Notes under the pieces: generated by a model
Database searches by the model: none
Seen by the model: the letters and a program-made list of their open reading frames with translations, nothing else
Told to the model about the DNA's origin: nothing
NCBI GenBank assembly: GCA_017979445.1
Contig: CM030717.1
Span: forward strand, 13,068,086-13,132,085
Origin: Akebia trifoliata
Lineage: Eukaryota > Streptophyta > Magnoliopsida > Ranunculales > Lardizabalaceae
Length of the DNA stretch: 64,000 bases
Direction: 5' to 3'
Shown here: positions 33,160 to 48,100 of the stretch, piece by piece
Layout: every line of letters starts with the position of its first letter
How positions within the stretch are numbered: the first letter of the stretch is position 1
Program-made: the position numbers and the translations under genes

Positions 33160-36100
33160 ATGAAAAAATCCCATTCCAAGGAAGTTGAAATAGAGAAAGG
33201 AAACGTTAATGAGGAGATCGATTGGGAACTAAGGCCTTCTGGTATGCTTGTCCAGAAGAGAGATGATGGGGTTGGAGCTTTAGGACCCACAATTAAGGTC
33301 AAGGTTTCTCATGGTTCTGCCCAACATGATATCAGCATTCCTGCTCAATCTACTTTTGGTAATTCTCAGTGTTTTCTTTAGTGGAGTGTCTGTTTTTTTT
33401 TTCTATGTAACATACATGGATTTTTAGTTTTTGATATTTAATGGAAGGGGTTTAAACTTTAAAGTGGGTTCTTGCTCAACAATCTAGTTTTTGTAGTTCT
33501 TAGTTTTCCTTACTTGGTTTTGTTGTTTTTCAGTGTGAGATTGATGTGCAAATTGATTTATTTGGTCTGTAATTGTTACTAACCTGATAATCAAAACATA
33601 ATAAACAGTAAAAGTTTTTTATTTTTTAATGATTATAAGGTAACAAAAGTGAAAGATGAGGTTCAGAAGAGCTACCTTGTACAACAACAACAAAAAGTCA
33701 TAGGAAGAAAAAATTAAATCACTAAACATAAAATAACCCAATCCCAAAACTATAATTTCTCAAGCTCCCAATTTAAAAGAAAATCTTTAAAAAAAATTCC
33801 TTTTAAATGTGCATGGAAGAGAGAGACTTAAGTATCAATCCTTGATCGTCAAATGTCGGAACCCTCACTTAAGCACGTACACCGCCATGCACTTACTTGA
33901 ACCACCATGATTAACGGAGGCATACGCCTTCGTCTAGCCCACAACCATCATCCAATGAGAATTTGCATGTAGTTTCTGGTCAATAATGGAAGCAGTCATC
34001 CCTGTCCTTGTGGCAATTCTCTCTCTACTCTAGCCTTGATTCCAGTTCTTAATACTGGCGAAACCCATATGTATATCTGATTCATTGATTTGTTTCACCG
34101 AAAAAACATGAAACCAAGAATACTCATGATGACCAAGTGAGCTTCATGCTCTTTCTCCTCAAGAGTGTGGATTTCGCTCCTTCCACGAGGCCTAACAAAT
34201 GGAAAAAAGGGACCAAACATAAAAGGATTGTTTTCTTGGAAGAAGAAGGCCCATGGACTGCCAAGATTGAAATAGTGATAGCATGGATCTAGGGAACACC
34301 CAATGAATGCGGAAAAGAGATGTGAAATGGTACTAAATTATACAAGTGAACTTACAATGGATTAGGAGATGATTCAACGATTTCCCCCCTCTTTTGTTTT
34401 TTTTTTTCCTTCCCTTTTTTGATAAGCAAATGCAAAATATATTGAAATGTGGTAAGGTGACTAAAAATCTACAAGGATGGAATACGATTACTCCAAATTG
34501 CAGCAGTGGGAAAGTCATTCTCATAATTAGAAGCTATGGAATGGTAAAATGATTTAACCGAGAAGGTGCCATCTCTACTTTGCATCCATACCGAACAATA
34601 TTACTCAAGAGGGATATGGGAATGGAAGACAAATTGTTAATAAGGTTAGAAATTGACTTGACCTCCTAGTCATTGATATTCCTCATGAATTTGAAAATCG
34701 AAGAATTTTCTTCTCCAAGCCAAACCAGGAATTTTGCACCAGCTCATTCTTTCTAGGAAAAAAAATAAAATTAGAATACACATTTGAAGATTGTGAATTA
34801 AGAGAAGAATTGCTGCACTAGCAATCCTCCCAAAATTGCACCCTATTCCCCCTTCCTACTGTTAAGAATAACTTCCTCCAAAATTCAAGAAGCAACTTCA
34901 ACATCCCATTCCAAACACTGCGTCCTTAAGATGATGCTTTCACAACCCATGATTTCAAAAATTTTACTTAGATAGCTCTCTTTTAAAGACTAGCGCTATC
35001 CGCTCCAAACCTCCACACCACTTCCTGAGAAAATAATAGTTCATAAATCATTATCCTAATATTATGAAACCCTTGCCCTTTCGCTCTTCTTAGAGGAACA
35101 AATGATCTTCGCACTAACAAGATGAAAGTTTTGAGTACTCTATTATTTGACAGAAATTTCCAAATCAACTTATCTAATTATACTACCGTGCTCTTGGGGA
35201 TACTGAAAGGGAGTGAGTACACTAGGATGCTAGCTAGGAAATTCATAATGAGAGTAATTTTTCCACATTTGGAACTTTGGATGAGAACCAAGTCTTCCGA
35301 GAGCAAGACACTGGGTATTTTGCTGCTATGATCACTTCGAGGGTGCTGGCCTCCTTCTTCGAGCGGAAAACCACCTATAGGATTTCTCCCAAATATATAT
35401 TCTTTCTGAATCTAAATCCCTATATGTATGTTATAACCAGTTTTTGATATATAAGATAGGAAATTCTTGGTATCTTAATCAATTTAAATTACTAAGAATC
35501 CTAATCTAATTAAATAAATGTTATTGGTAAATATTCAAAATCTAGTCCATATCGTAACTACCAAATTGGGGCTTCTCTCATTCCACTACTCTCTAAAGAA
35601 AACTTGCCCTTACAGGTTAAAATTTGAGAAATTGATGGAAGGGTTCTTCAAATCTTCCATTGAAGACCATGTGTTCTTGCGATTTTTAAATCCTCATGTG
35701 GGTCCAATGTGACTCTGGAATAGTCACGTAAGAAATCTGATACTATTTGTTACAAACCTGAAAACTAAAAAAATATAAGAATAAAATCTCCTAAAGAATT
35801 TCTCCCAAATGGTTTTCTGTCTCTTAATCTAAATTAGTAAAGGCTTATTTATAGCTAGTTTTCTATTAATAAGATAGGAAAGTCTTGGTATCCTAATCAA
35901 TTCAGATTACTAAAAATTCTAATCTAATCAAACAGATCTTATTTTGCGAACTTAATGCATATTTGCTTCTTTTTACCTTCTTTGATGTGTGTTCAAGTGG
36001 GTTCTTTCTCATTGATCTAGTTTCGGTAATACTGATTTTCTCCTTATTTGGCTTTGTTTTTCCTATGTGAAATTTATGTATATTTCTTTATTTGGTTTCT

Positions 36101-39100
36101 AATGGAAGGGATTTGATGTGGGATCTTGTCTTTCAAGCTAGTTTTAGTAGTTATTATTATTTTTTTCTTGTGTGAAATTGATTTATATTTTCTTCAATGG
36201 CCTTCTATTCTCTATTGGAAGGTATTTGAGGTAGGTTTTTCCCTATTAATCCACATTCTGTTATTTTTTTTTGTTACTGAGTTCTGTCTTTTCTCTGAGA
36301 AATTATATTTAATTTGTCTTATTTGATCTTTAACTGAAGAATAAAACGTTATTAATTGGACATATGTTTGAGATTGACGTACATTTACTTTGTTTGGTCA
36401 TTAATTGAAGGGGATTTGAAGAGGCTTCTTGCCCATGAAACCGGTTTGGAGCCTAGGGAACAAAGGTTGTTGTTCAGAGGGAAAGAAAAAGAAGATGAGG
36501 AATGTTTGCATATGGTAGGTGTGAAGGACATGTCAAAGGTGGTACTCTTTGAGGATCCAGCAAGCAAGGAGAGGAAACTCGAGGAGAGGAAGGGGAATCA
36601 TGGGATATTGAAAGCTTGCGAACCTGTCACAAAAGTAAGAGCCGAAGTTGATAAGCTCGCAGAGAAAGTTGACCACATTAACCTGAAGGATCCAGCAAAC
36701 GAGGAGAGGAAACTCGAGATGAAAAAGAATCATGGTATATCGAAAGCTTGCGAAGCTGTCTCAAAAGTAAGAGCCGAGGTTGATAAGCTCGCAGAGAAGG
36801 TGGACCACATTAACCTGAACACCCTCATTTTGCTTGGTGCCATGTAGACTTGCGTGAATGTTTTTTTCTTTTAATCTTTCGATAGGTCTCTGTCTTGGAG
36901 GCGGCTGTGCAGGGTGGGGCTAAGGTTGAAGAGAAGGAATTCATTGTGTGGACAGAGTTGCTCATGGTGCAGCTGTTGAAACTCGACGGCATTGAGGCAG
37001 AAGGAGAAGCAAAAGTGCAAAGGCGGACTGAGGTTAGTGGTTGATTTGTCTTTTGGGATTGTGCTCTCTTTTATTGTTTTCATTCTTCTTGCAATTGTTT
37101 TTGCTTGGATTGATTTATCCGGAGCTTTGGAATCCATGTTTCGATATATTTGGCTTCTTCAGTTAAATTCTCTTTCGCTTTAGATCAATGCTTACTGTCA
37201 AGGGTTTAAATTTTCTATTTGTGAAATAAGATGGGTATGTTTAATTTGCAATAATACTCTGCATATACATACCGGAGAGATTGATTCACTAATTACTAGT
37301 TAGAAACTAAAGCAGTTTATAGTAAAGTAACACAGTTGAGCATCTATGAGTTATAAAGCAAAGCCACGAGTTCAATTTGATGGTCGATTGGTCTTCGGGG
37401 AGGAACTGACTTGGGGAGTTCCTTAGGCATGCATCTAAGTGGTAGTTGAATAGCTTACCCACACTCAATCGCATAAGGAGGCCTAGACTATTACAAATGG
37501 CCTAAATAATTAACCTCATGAGTCTTGAAATGCTCCATCATTGATCTAACATCTTAAACAAATGGTTAACTTACTTCTGGTTTACAAAAAAAACTCAAAT
37601 TCTTTCCCTGAATCCAACTACCTAATTGGTATTCACCCTTATTTGAAGCATCCATACAATCTAGATATTTCCATGGTTGTTGGTGGATCATTGTGCAGCT
37701 ATTTTGGAGTGAATTCTGTCTCAAACCATTCCAAAGTTGTTTTTTCTCTCTGAAGTCAAATGATGACCTTGCCCTAGTAGGTTAGTGAAGAAACTTATTG
37801 AAGCTGAAACAGGATCTAATCACGTGCTTCAGCAATAATGCTCAGCCTCATAACGTCAAAGGATGAGAAAAATAGTTTACCTTTTTCTAATTTCAGAGAA
37901 CAGTACAAACACACAAAACTAAAGGCTTTCAAATTCCTGCTAGGACCAACATTAGTTGTGTTGACAACCATTTACCCCAAAAGACCGATCTGATGGGGAA
38001 AGGTGCAACTAGGAATATAAGAGGATTATGGGCCAAACTGGGGCACAATACGTGAGCACGTGACACCTGGGAGTGGAGGCGGATAACACAACACTCAACA
38101 CTCCCCCTCACCCATAAGAGTGGAAAATTCCTTCAAGGAGACTTGAACCCGTGACCTATACAAACCTAGCACTCTGATACCATGTTGACAACCATTTACT
38201 CCAAAAGACCAGTCTAATGGGGAAAGGCGTAACTATGAATATAAGAGGGTCACGGGCCGAACTGGGACACGATAGGCAAATAACACAACACTCAATAATC
38301 GGAACATCTTATGGAAAATCTTGAGCATAGGTATCACCATTTTATTAGATTTCATGAGATGCGCTCCTAGAAGGAAGGACCAAGAAAATGAATCAGTGTT
38401 AAGAGATTGGAACGATAGAGAAAAAAAATATAAACATTAGAGTAAACAAGCAAAATCCTTGCATCAACTGATCTTGAATTGATGTTTAGGGAAGAATCTC
38501 AAGAAGATTAGCTGATTAGACATTAAAGAAAGTGATGTGGTACTGTATTGTCAGAGGAAATTTTGATTGATGCAGTGGAAGAGTTCTCAAAAAGTGGCAA
38601 TGACATATCATGCAAAGTTAGCCTCAGGAAACTTGAATACAATCTCCTTGACAGCTACAAAAAAATGGGGTATTTTAGTAAAAACACCCATATAAAATAG
38701 GCGATATTATTGACTCCTCCCCCCACCCTGGCGAAATGCAAGATGAGGTCTACCCCATGGACTTTTGTTGACTTGGTCAAACAGTTAACGAAACGATTCT
38801 GTGTTAACAGAGACTGTAAAATGCCTAAAATGCCCTCATATACATGCAATTACGAAAATACCCTCAATTACACCTGAGTCTTAAAAGAAAACAATTTACA
38901 ACTATTGGATCAAATGAATGTAATCTGTCCAATTTTAATATCATCTTCTTAAAGAAGATGAACGTAGGGTTTTCATTGTCCATGAACTTAAAGTTTCATC
39001 ATTGATCTTACATTAACAACAATTGAAGATCTAACATTAACAACTTCGATTTTGGTTGTTCAAGATAAATATCCAACATTTTGGTTCATCAAGGTAAATG

Positions 39101-42100
39101 GGTGGAGGTGAGACTCTCAAGTGAGTTATTTTAGTAACCCCTCTTGTAAAATAGGCGGTATTAGTGATCCCCCCCCCCCCCCCCCCCCTCTCTTGAAATG
39201 CAAGATGAGGTCTACCCTTTGGACTTTCATTAACTTGATCAAGCCGTTGATGAAATTGTTTCTATGTTAATAGAGATTGTAAAATATCTAAAATACGCTC
39301 ATTTTGGGGAAATTACTAAAATGTCCTTCAATTAAAACGTAACCTGACCTAATTTCTTTGTTCTTCAATCTACAGACTATGAGAACCCTAATTGTTCTCA
39401 ACTCCAATCATCTTCAACCATTCATCAATTTGAACATAAAATGTTGAAATTTGGAGCTGAATCTCAATGTCTTCAATCCCTTGGGAGAGTTAATAACCCA
39501 TTTTCATTATTTTCAACCTAGACTCATCGTTTTCATTGTAGTCTCATCATTTTGGACCCAATTAGTGAATTTGGCTTTGTTTATTTGAATTACGACCTCA
39601 ACTCACCTCAAATCTCATTGTTTCTCACTCAATCAGTGACCTGTAGCATAATTTCGATCTTGATTGAGAATTTCTTAGGTAAATAGGGTATTTTAGAACT
39701 TGAATTTCTATTTTCTTGATTTATGTTAGCTCTAAAATTGGGTGTTTATTGATTTTTTTAGTTCTAAAATAGGATATTCGATATGTTTATCTATTTTTCA
39801 TATCAAAACTTGGGATGTCTTATATTTTATTGATTTTTTTTTTTTGTTATGAAATAAGGAGATTCTTGATTAGAGTTTTATTTAAGATCCCACATTGAAT
39901 TACAATTCGTTGTTTACCTTATTAGATTAACTCATATTTTTGTTAGATCTGATTTGAGTATTATGTAGCTTGTTTATAGTGTTTCACTGATTTAAAACAC
40001 TTAGCTTATTGTTCCATTTCGTTCTAGTTATAGAGTGTTATTTACCTGTCCGAATTTTCTTACGTCTATTTCGGATTTTAGTTCCATATACATATGGACT
40101 ATGAGTTTCATGGCCCAAAATCCTAACAAGCATCCCACGATTAAATGTTAGAATCTCAAGGGGTGAGATATTTCACATACAGTGATAAACACATAACTCA
40201 GCAAATTCCAATAATGATACCATATATTGCAACAGAAGCATAACTCAATATGATACATAAACAAAAACAAGAACAACAATCCTATCTTTCAACTCCCTTT
40301 GTTTATGTATAACAAAAGGAAATAGTGGCACATATTGCCAAAAATATACTAACTTACTCTCTCAACATAAACCAACTACTTTATCTACTAAAGCTCATAA
40401 CACACAAACCTACTGATCTCAAAATTGCAACAATCCTAAAGCTGATCATCGACCACAAATACTTTCTAAAACTGAGATGATTGGTAGGATGAGTAACAGG
40501 GGAGTTAACTTGCAAGAAAAATATATTTATAAATCATAGTCCTAATATGCTAGTTAATTACACAAATTCATTTGTAAATAATGCAGGTTCATTAAAACAT
40601 AAATCCGTCTAAACGATCTTAATAATTGAGAAATAAAACACTACAATAAGTCATGACTGATGTAAACATCTCAGTCAAGATACGATTGATCCAAAAACTT
40701 CACCGATATGGAATCCCACCATTAATTCCTGATTCTATGGCTAGCCTCTGCCATACTTGGATAATTAATTTTCTGGCTCAGGCTAGCCGTTAACCAAGGC
40801 CTTAAGAAACGGGTTAATTAAATGGGTCATTTTGTCCTGATTACTATAGAGTATTAATGATCATTGACTAGTCATCTTCGTCTATGCCAATCTGGTGTGC
40901 ATGTAATCTGCAATAAAACTCTTATCATTTATACAATTATCTTTACATCTTATTCTCCACTAAAGATAGAAAGAAAATTTTTCAGATTCCTGTTGTGATG
41001 TTAAGTTCTTATGCATCCCATACTATTTAAGAAATCAGACATCACAATTGTTATCCTAGAATAACATGTCGCTTCGGAAGGGACACAACATGTTATTTTT
41101 TGTAAGCTTTCACAATTTCTTCAATAGATCACTAAAATAATATATATAAGTAAAATCTTTCCTTTTTTTTTTTTCAAAACGTGAAACAGAAAATAACAGC
41201 CAAGTATGTGAGTTGAATACCTAGTCTACCACTCAACATAATACACTCTCTTTCTTTTCTTTTCGTGTCTTCCACGACAATGAACCAAAGTGTTTTCGCT
41301 CATTCCCACATTCGTGTCTTACACAATCCTCAGATCGAAGCATGTCCCACATATCTATCTTTCGTGACTTACATGGTGTACGCCAAATCATCTCACCACT
41401 GGGCATTCACTCCACATACACACTTAACTGAGAATCATGTTCTTAATAAAATTACAAGTTATCACATCTCCAGTGTGACTTTAATATAAAAGAACCATAA
41501 TCTCACGCGAAAGTATGTTTCTCGACAGTTTTAAACTTACTAATAATACATAATTGACCAAAAAAACTATCTCATCATAACTTTGATTATTAATCAATAA
41601 ATTTCATAAAATTTATTCGTTGAGATACGTAATAAAATTTTCAGGGCATTATAGTGAGTCTACATTTGGATCCCATTAATTTCTTTGCAAATGTTATCTT
41701 TTTATTGCTAATAAATGTTATTCTTTTTTGTAAAGTTCATGTCACACCCAATGATATTCAAAATCAATGCAAATTCCCCAATGGTACCACCATTAGTATT
41801 CAATATCTGAACGATATGGGGTTTTTGTGCAATATCAAAGGTTATAGAGATTTGATGAAGATGTTGGGGTAGTTTTAGATACAAAGTGGATTGGGAGACA
41901 TTTATGTTTCTTGTGAGGTTTTCACTCCTAGCAGTTGTCCATCCTGACCACTCAACTGGAGTTACTTCCTTGACATGTGACCAGAGAGATTCTTACGCCC
42001 TTAGCTTCAACTTCTTCTCCTAGGGTTAGGGGTCGTGGTTCATCTTATGTACATCCAAAATATGAGGCACGTGGTGTGTCATCTCAGACACCTTCTGTCG

Positions 42101-45100
42101 ATAAGCCATATATATATAAGTGATGAAAAAGAAATACTTGTCTATATACCACCGTCTCCTACCACAAAAAGACTCGTTAGTTAGTTCCAATTGTTGATAA
42201 AGAAGATAAGGGTGCAAATTGTCATACCCCAGTCAAGTCCCGTGACCCCTCTTATATTCATTGTTCTCCCCTTCTCCAACAGATCGGTCTTCTGGAATAA
42301 TTGGTTGGTTAACATGGTATCAGAGTGCTGGGTTCGTGTAGGTCTCGAGATCAAATCTTTCCACCCTTATGGGTGAGGGGGAGTGTTGAGTCTATATTTT
42401 CCTCCATTCTCAGGGTGTGTCATACCCCAGTCAAGTCCTATAACCCTCCTATATTCATTGTTCTCCCCTTCCCCAACAGATCGGTCTTTTGGAGTAGTTG
42501 GTCGGTTAACACAGATGATGATTACTAGTTCTCCAGAACAGAAGAAAGTGAAAATTTTGTTATGTTTAAACGAGGATGATGATGAGATTATTGATTCAAC
42601 TTATTTTATTGAAGACGAGGATGTCACTCCTCACTCAGTGCCCGAACTTTTGCATAGGGTATTAGCAGTTAATACTTTTGTAGTCCTCAGATGCACAAAC
42701 TTATAATGACCATCTTCGTTACACTATTTAATTTTTTTAAATATAAGTTGCTAAAGAACAAGAGTTACAAAGTCACGACAATATGTGCACATGCTCTGTC
42801 TTGCTAGTGGAAGTGCTATGCTTGTCGTTTGAGCAATTGACACATGTTCAGATTCGAACGATGTGTGAACATCATACATGCGAGAGTTGTACTTGTCAAT
42901 TCCATAAAAATGCCGGACTTACTAGGCGGCGAAGTTCATTCAACTAAGTCTTCAAACTCGCATAGTCATATAGACTAAAAGACAATGGATGCGATGATGC
43001 AGAAATTTAACATCCAGATCACATAGTGGACAACTTGGAAGGCTAGAGTGATTGCCCTTGAGCTGATATATGAAAATTAGATGACTCCTACCGACTTACT
43101 CCGGAGTTATGCTCTTAGGTTTTGATTAGTAACCCTGGTAACATGGCCAAATATGAAGTATGTATTGATGATAGAAGATTCAAGTTTGTATGTATCGCTT
43201 TTAGGACTTCTTTGTAAAGGTCCAAGGTTGGTTTCCGACCCATCATATTCATAGATGGGTGTTTCTTGAATGAAAAATATGGGGTAGTCTTGTTATAGAT
43301 AATAACACTTAATGGTAATAATGGACTATTCCCCGTCAACATATACATAATGAGGCCTAAAAATGAAAAAAATTGGATTGATTTTCTCGAGTTTTTGGCC
43401 CCTGTCCTCTACCATGATTAATTCATTACGATCCTCTTTAATTGACAAAACGGGTTGATTAATGTCATAAAGAAAGTTTTTAGAGTACATAAACATAGAT
43501 TTCGTTTGCATCACTGATACAAGAACTTAAAATAAAAACATCGTGGTTAGAGGTTAAAGAATTTGGTTTATGGGACTGCCAAGCCATGAAAACATCAGAC
43601 TTTTAGAGGTATAAGTCTGCTTTGAAGGACATATCAAAGGTTGTTTTCACTGGGTGAATAATGTTGGGGCCGAACACTGGTGCAGGGCATATTTTATATT
43701 GATTCCAAGTGAGTGGAGTCACATCCTTCATCAATTGGATCAAACCTATTAGAGATCTCTCAATAACATTGCTTATGGAAAGATATCATTTTATGTTGAT
43801 GAATATGATACATAAGCATTGGATGAAGGCGGAAAATGTTAGATTTGGATTCAATGAATTGCTCCCTCGTTCACATGTATTGTTAGAAATACATGAAAAA
43901 CACATTCACAATTACATTGTTTGGGGATCATCACCCCATATCTATTGTATGGAGAGCGGCCATGATCATAGGTTTGTTAACTTGATGGAGAAAACATGTT
44001 CTTGAATTACAAATTTGTTATTTTTCTTGAGTGCATGTAATGCGTTTAATTAAAAATGATCGACTACCTTGGGTGTAGTAAACAATTTTAGAATGCTAGA
44101 TTACTATTTTATTTAGTTTATCATGATTAATTTCACCACCACCATGCTTCACCATTACAGCCCACCTAAGGGAAAATTTTAATATTGAAAAGTTAAAAAA
44201 ATACCCTCGACCTAATGCGGAACACAACTGATGATGAGAATTACCACAATTTTATTTTGCCAGTGACGAAATCTTCTCAGTCGAGGAGAATTGATGGTGA
44301 CATCAAATCTTAAAAAGTAGATTTTAATTTTTATTTATATTTCTGTTTTATGGCATTATTTTTATGTTTTTGAGGCTTATTTTGATGTTTTATTTTCCCA
44401 TGATCTTAATATAATATTTAAGGGTAGTTTAGTAACTTTATTTTATCTTTTATTTGCGTTGATTGGGTTGAAATACTAGGAGAGAAAATTACGAAATTAG
44501 GTTTATTTATTTGGTATTTTAGTTTGATTAGGATTCTTGATTTATTTTCATTATATAGATTGTATTAGGGTTTTTTTATTAATGAATGAAGAATGATGAA
44601 TAAAAAGAAAGTTTGAGCTTGATCTGCCCAACAATGGGTGTGGTGTGAGGCCATTTTGGAGTGAGTCCAATATCTTTTCTTCTTCTAATTTTTATTTTTA
44701 TTTTTTATTCTTTTTTTTTTCTTGAAATCTTGAATCCATCAAGATCATTTTCTTGATTTTCTTTTAATCATGTTCTTGATTTTCTTGATTCTTGAAACCT
44801 ATAAACCTCAACCCGTAATCGTTTCTCCATTCTCTTAACCTTTAATCATTAATCTTTAAATCTTAACCAAATTCCCTAAACCCCCCATATTTTCTTTTCT
44901 CCCCTAACCATCGTGCATCAGATAATCATTTCGATCGACAATAGGATGGATGAAATCTACATACATGGCTTGATAATGTTCCGTTGTGTAGTACTTGCTG
45001 AAGAACATGTGACACGTATCATAAAATTAGTCAATTACAATAAATAATCATAATAACCTAAATAAAACAATAATCTAGAGCTCTAAAATTCGAAAACTAG

Positions 45101-48100
45101 TAGTTCACCCTGTCAATCCTCTAGGATCCAAATAACTTGATTTTCGCCCATGAACTATTTGTTTCAATGGATTAGTTTGATCCAAAACTTGAAATAAGGG
45201 ATGTAGGTCTAAAAATGCTTACTCCAACCATGTAGCTGATTATTTTTATTACAAACATTGCATGCCACAAGACAAGTCAAGAATTTGTCATTTTAAGCAA
45301 GAGCATGTTTTCTCCATCAAATTAACATGCCACTTGTGATAAGGGCTGCTCTCCACACCATACATATGGGGTGATTATCCCCTAAACAATGTAATTGTGA
45401 ATATGTTTTTCATATACTTCTAAGTTCCAACATCTTCCTCTTTCACCTTACACTTATGTATCAAATTCATTAACTTAAAATAATATCTTTACACAAGCGA
45501 TGTTACTTGGAGATCTTTGGTACGGAAGCTATGATTGTTGGATGATTTTGAAGTATTGTTGTGACTCCACTTGCACTTGGAGTTAACACAAAAAAAAGGC
45601 CCTGTATCAGTGTTTGACCCCTAACATTATTCATCCAATGGAAAAAAAGGCTTTTGGTGTATTCTTTAAAGCAGACATATACTATCTTCTAAACACCTTC
45701 TTTATGACATTGATTAACCCCTATTTTTGGTCAAAGACGATCGTGATTGGTTGATCATGGTAGAGGATAAAGGCTAAAGTCTCGAGAAAATTACTTTAAC
45801 TTTCTTTATTTTTAGACCTCGTTACATATATACTGATGGGGAATAGTTCATTATTACCATCAAGTGTTACTATCGATAGTAGGACTCCCTCATATTTTTC
45901 TATAATAAACACCCATCTAAGAATATGATGAGTCGACAACTAACTTTGAACACTTGCAAAGAAGCTTTAAAAGCAATGCATACAAACTTGAATTTTTCTA
46001 TCATCAATACTTACTCCATATTTGGCCATTTTACTAGGGTTCCTAATCAAAACTTGAGAGCATAATTCTGGAGTAAGTCTGTAAGAGTCGTAATTTTCAT
46101 GTATCAGCTCAAGAGCAATCACTCTAGTTTTCCTAGTTATCTAGTACATGATTCGAATGCTAAATTTATGCATCATCTCAACCACTATGTCTTATGATCT
46201 ATGACTTTATGTGAGCGTGGAGACTTGACTGAATGAAATTGGCTACCCATTGAGCTTGACATTTTTATGGAATTGACTAGCACTGCTCTCGCATGTATGG
46301 AGTTCACGTATCGTTCGAATCTTGACGTACGTTCATTACTTAAATGGGAGCATAACACTTCCATTGGCAAGGCAAACACATATTTTGTGACTCTATAACC
46401 CTCATTTTTTATCAACTTGTATTTGAAATGATTCTGAATAGCGTAAGCCCGAAGATGATCCATATAAGGTTGTGCATCCAGGAACTCCATACTAACTTCT
46501 AATACCCTCTACAGAACTTATGACCATCGATATCCTCATCCTCGTCGTCAATAAAATCAGTTGAATCAACGATCTCATCATGATTCTCATCTAAATATAA
46601 CTCAACAGAACTCTCACTTTCTTTTGTTCCAGTGAATTGATAGTCATCATCTGCACCCTCATCTTCTTCATCAACGGTTGGAACTGACTTGCAAGTCTTT
46701 TCTATGTTAAGAGACTAAGACATATCGTTAAGTATTTCTTCTTCATCTCATATATATATATATATATATATATATGGTTTAAGTCGACAGAAGGTGTCTA
46801 AGATGACACACCATGTGCCCCACGTCCTGAATGTATATAAGATGAACTACGACCCCTAACCCTACGAAGAGAAGTGAAGTTAGGGGTGTAGAAATCTCAC
46901 TAGTCGTATATGTCAAGGAAGTAGTTCTAATGGAGTGGTCAGGATGGACAATAGGAGTACAGGCCTCACAAGATACATAAATGTCTCATAATCTTCTTTA
47001 CATCTAAAACTATCCCAACATCTTCTTCAAATCTATATCACCTTTGATATTATGCAAAAAAAACCCTATTGTTCGGATATTGGATATTAATGGTGGTACC
47101 ATTGGGGAATTTGTATTGATTTTGAATATCGTTAAGTATATCAATATACCAACACCAATCCACATCATGTCCAGAGATATGCTTTTGTCTTCCACTAATG
47201 TGATCATTACTTTTATATCTTTGAATCATAGCATCTTGTGGAAATCTACCTCAATAGTAAATGATGATATCAACATTAGAGTACGATGTGAATGTTTTAA
47301 AAAAGGATAGCTTTACTAACAATAAAAGGATAATATTTGTAATGAAATTAATGAGATCCAAATATAAACTCAGTCCATATATATGTGGAACTCAAATCAA
47401 AGATAGATCTAACAAAAATCTTACAAGGTAAACATATAAGTCTATAACTAGAACTAAATGTAACAAATAAGCTTAGTGTTTCAAATCAGTGAAACATTGT
47501 AAACAAGCTAAATGGTACTCAAATCAGATCCAACAAAAAATATGGAGTTAATCTAACAGGGTAAACTGTGAACTAGAACTCAATGGAGAGTCTCAAATAA
47601 AGTCCTAATCAAGCATCTCCCTATTTTAGAGCTAACGTAAATCAAGAAAAAGGAAGGCAACCCAAGTTCTAATATGAAAAATAGAGAATCAGATAGAATT
47701 CCCTATTTTAGAGCTTAAAAAAATTCATTCTACCTTATTTTAGAGCTAGCATAAATCAAGAAAAGAGAACACAAATTCAAGTTCGGAAATACCCTATTTA
47801 TCTGAGAAATTCTCGATTGAGGTCGAAATTATGCTCCAAATCATTGATTGAAGGTAAAATGATGAGATTTGAGGTAGCTGGGGTCTTAATCTAGATAAAT
47901 ACAGCCAAGTTCACTAATTGGGTTCAAAACAATGAGATTAGGTTGAAAATAGTGAAAATGGGTTGATAACTCTCACAACTCAAGGGGTTGAAGATGATGA
48001 GATTCAAGTTCAAATGTCAATATTTAAGGTTAAAATCGATGAATGGTTGAAGAAGATCGGAGTTGAGAACCTCACAGACTGTAGATTGAAGAGGGCTCAC

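Noticed and set aside
41265..41489. A 74-codon frame in BAG intron 3
   Set aside because: It is inside the probable solo LTR and has no motif.
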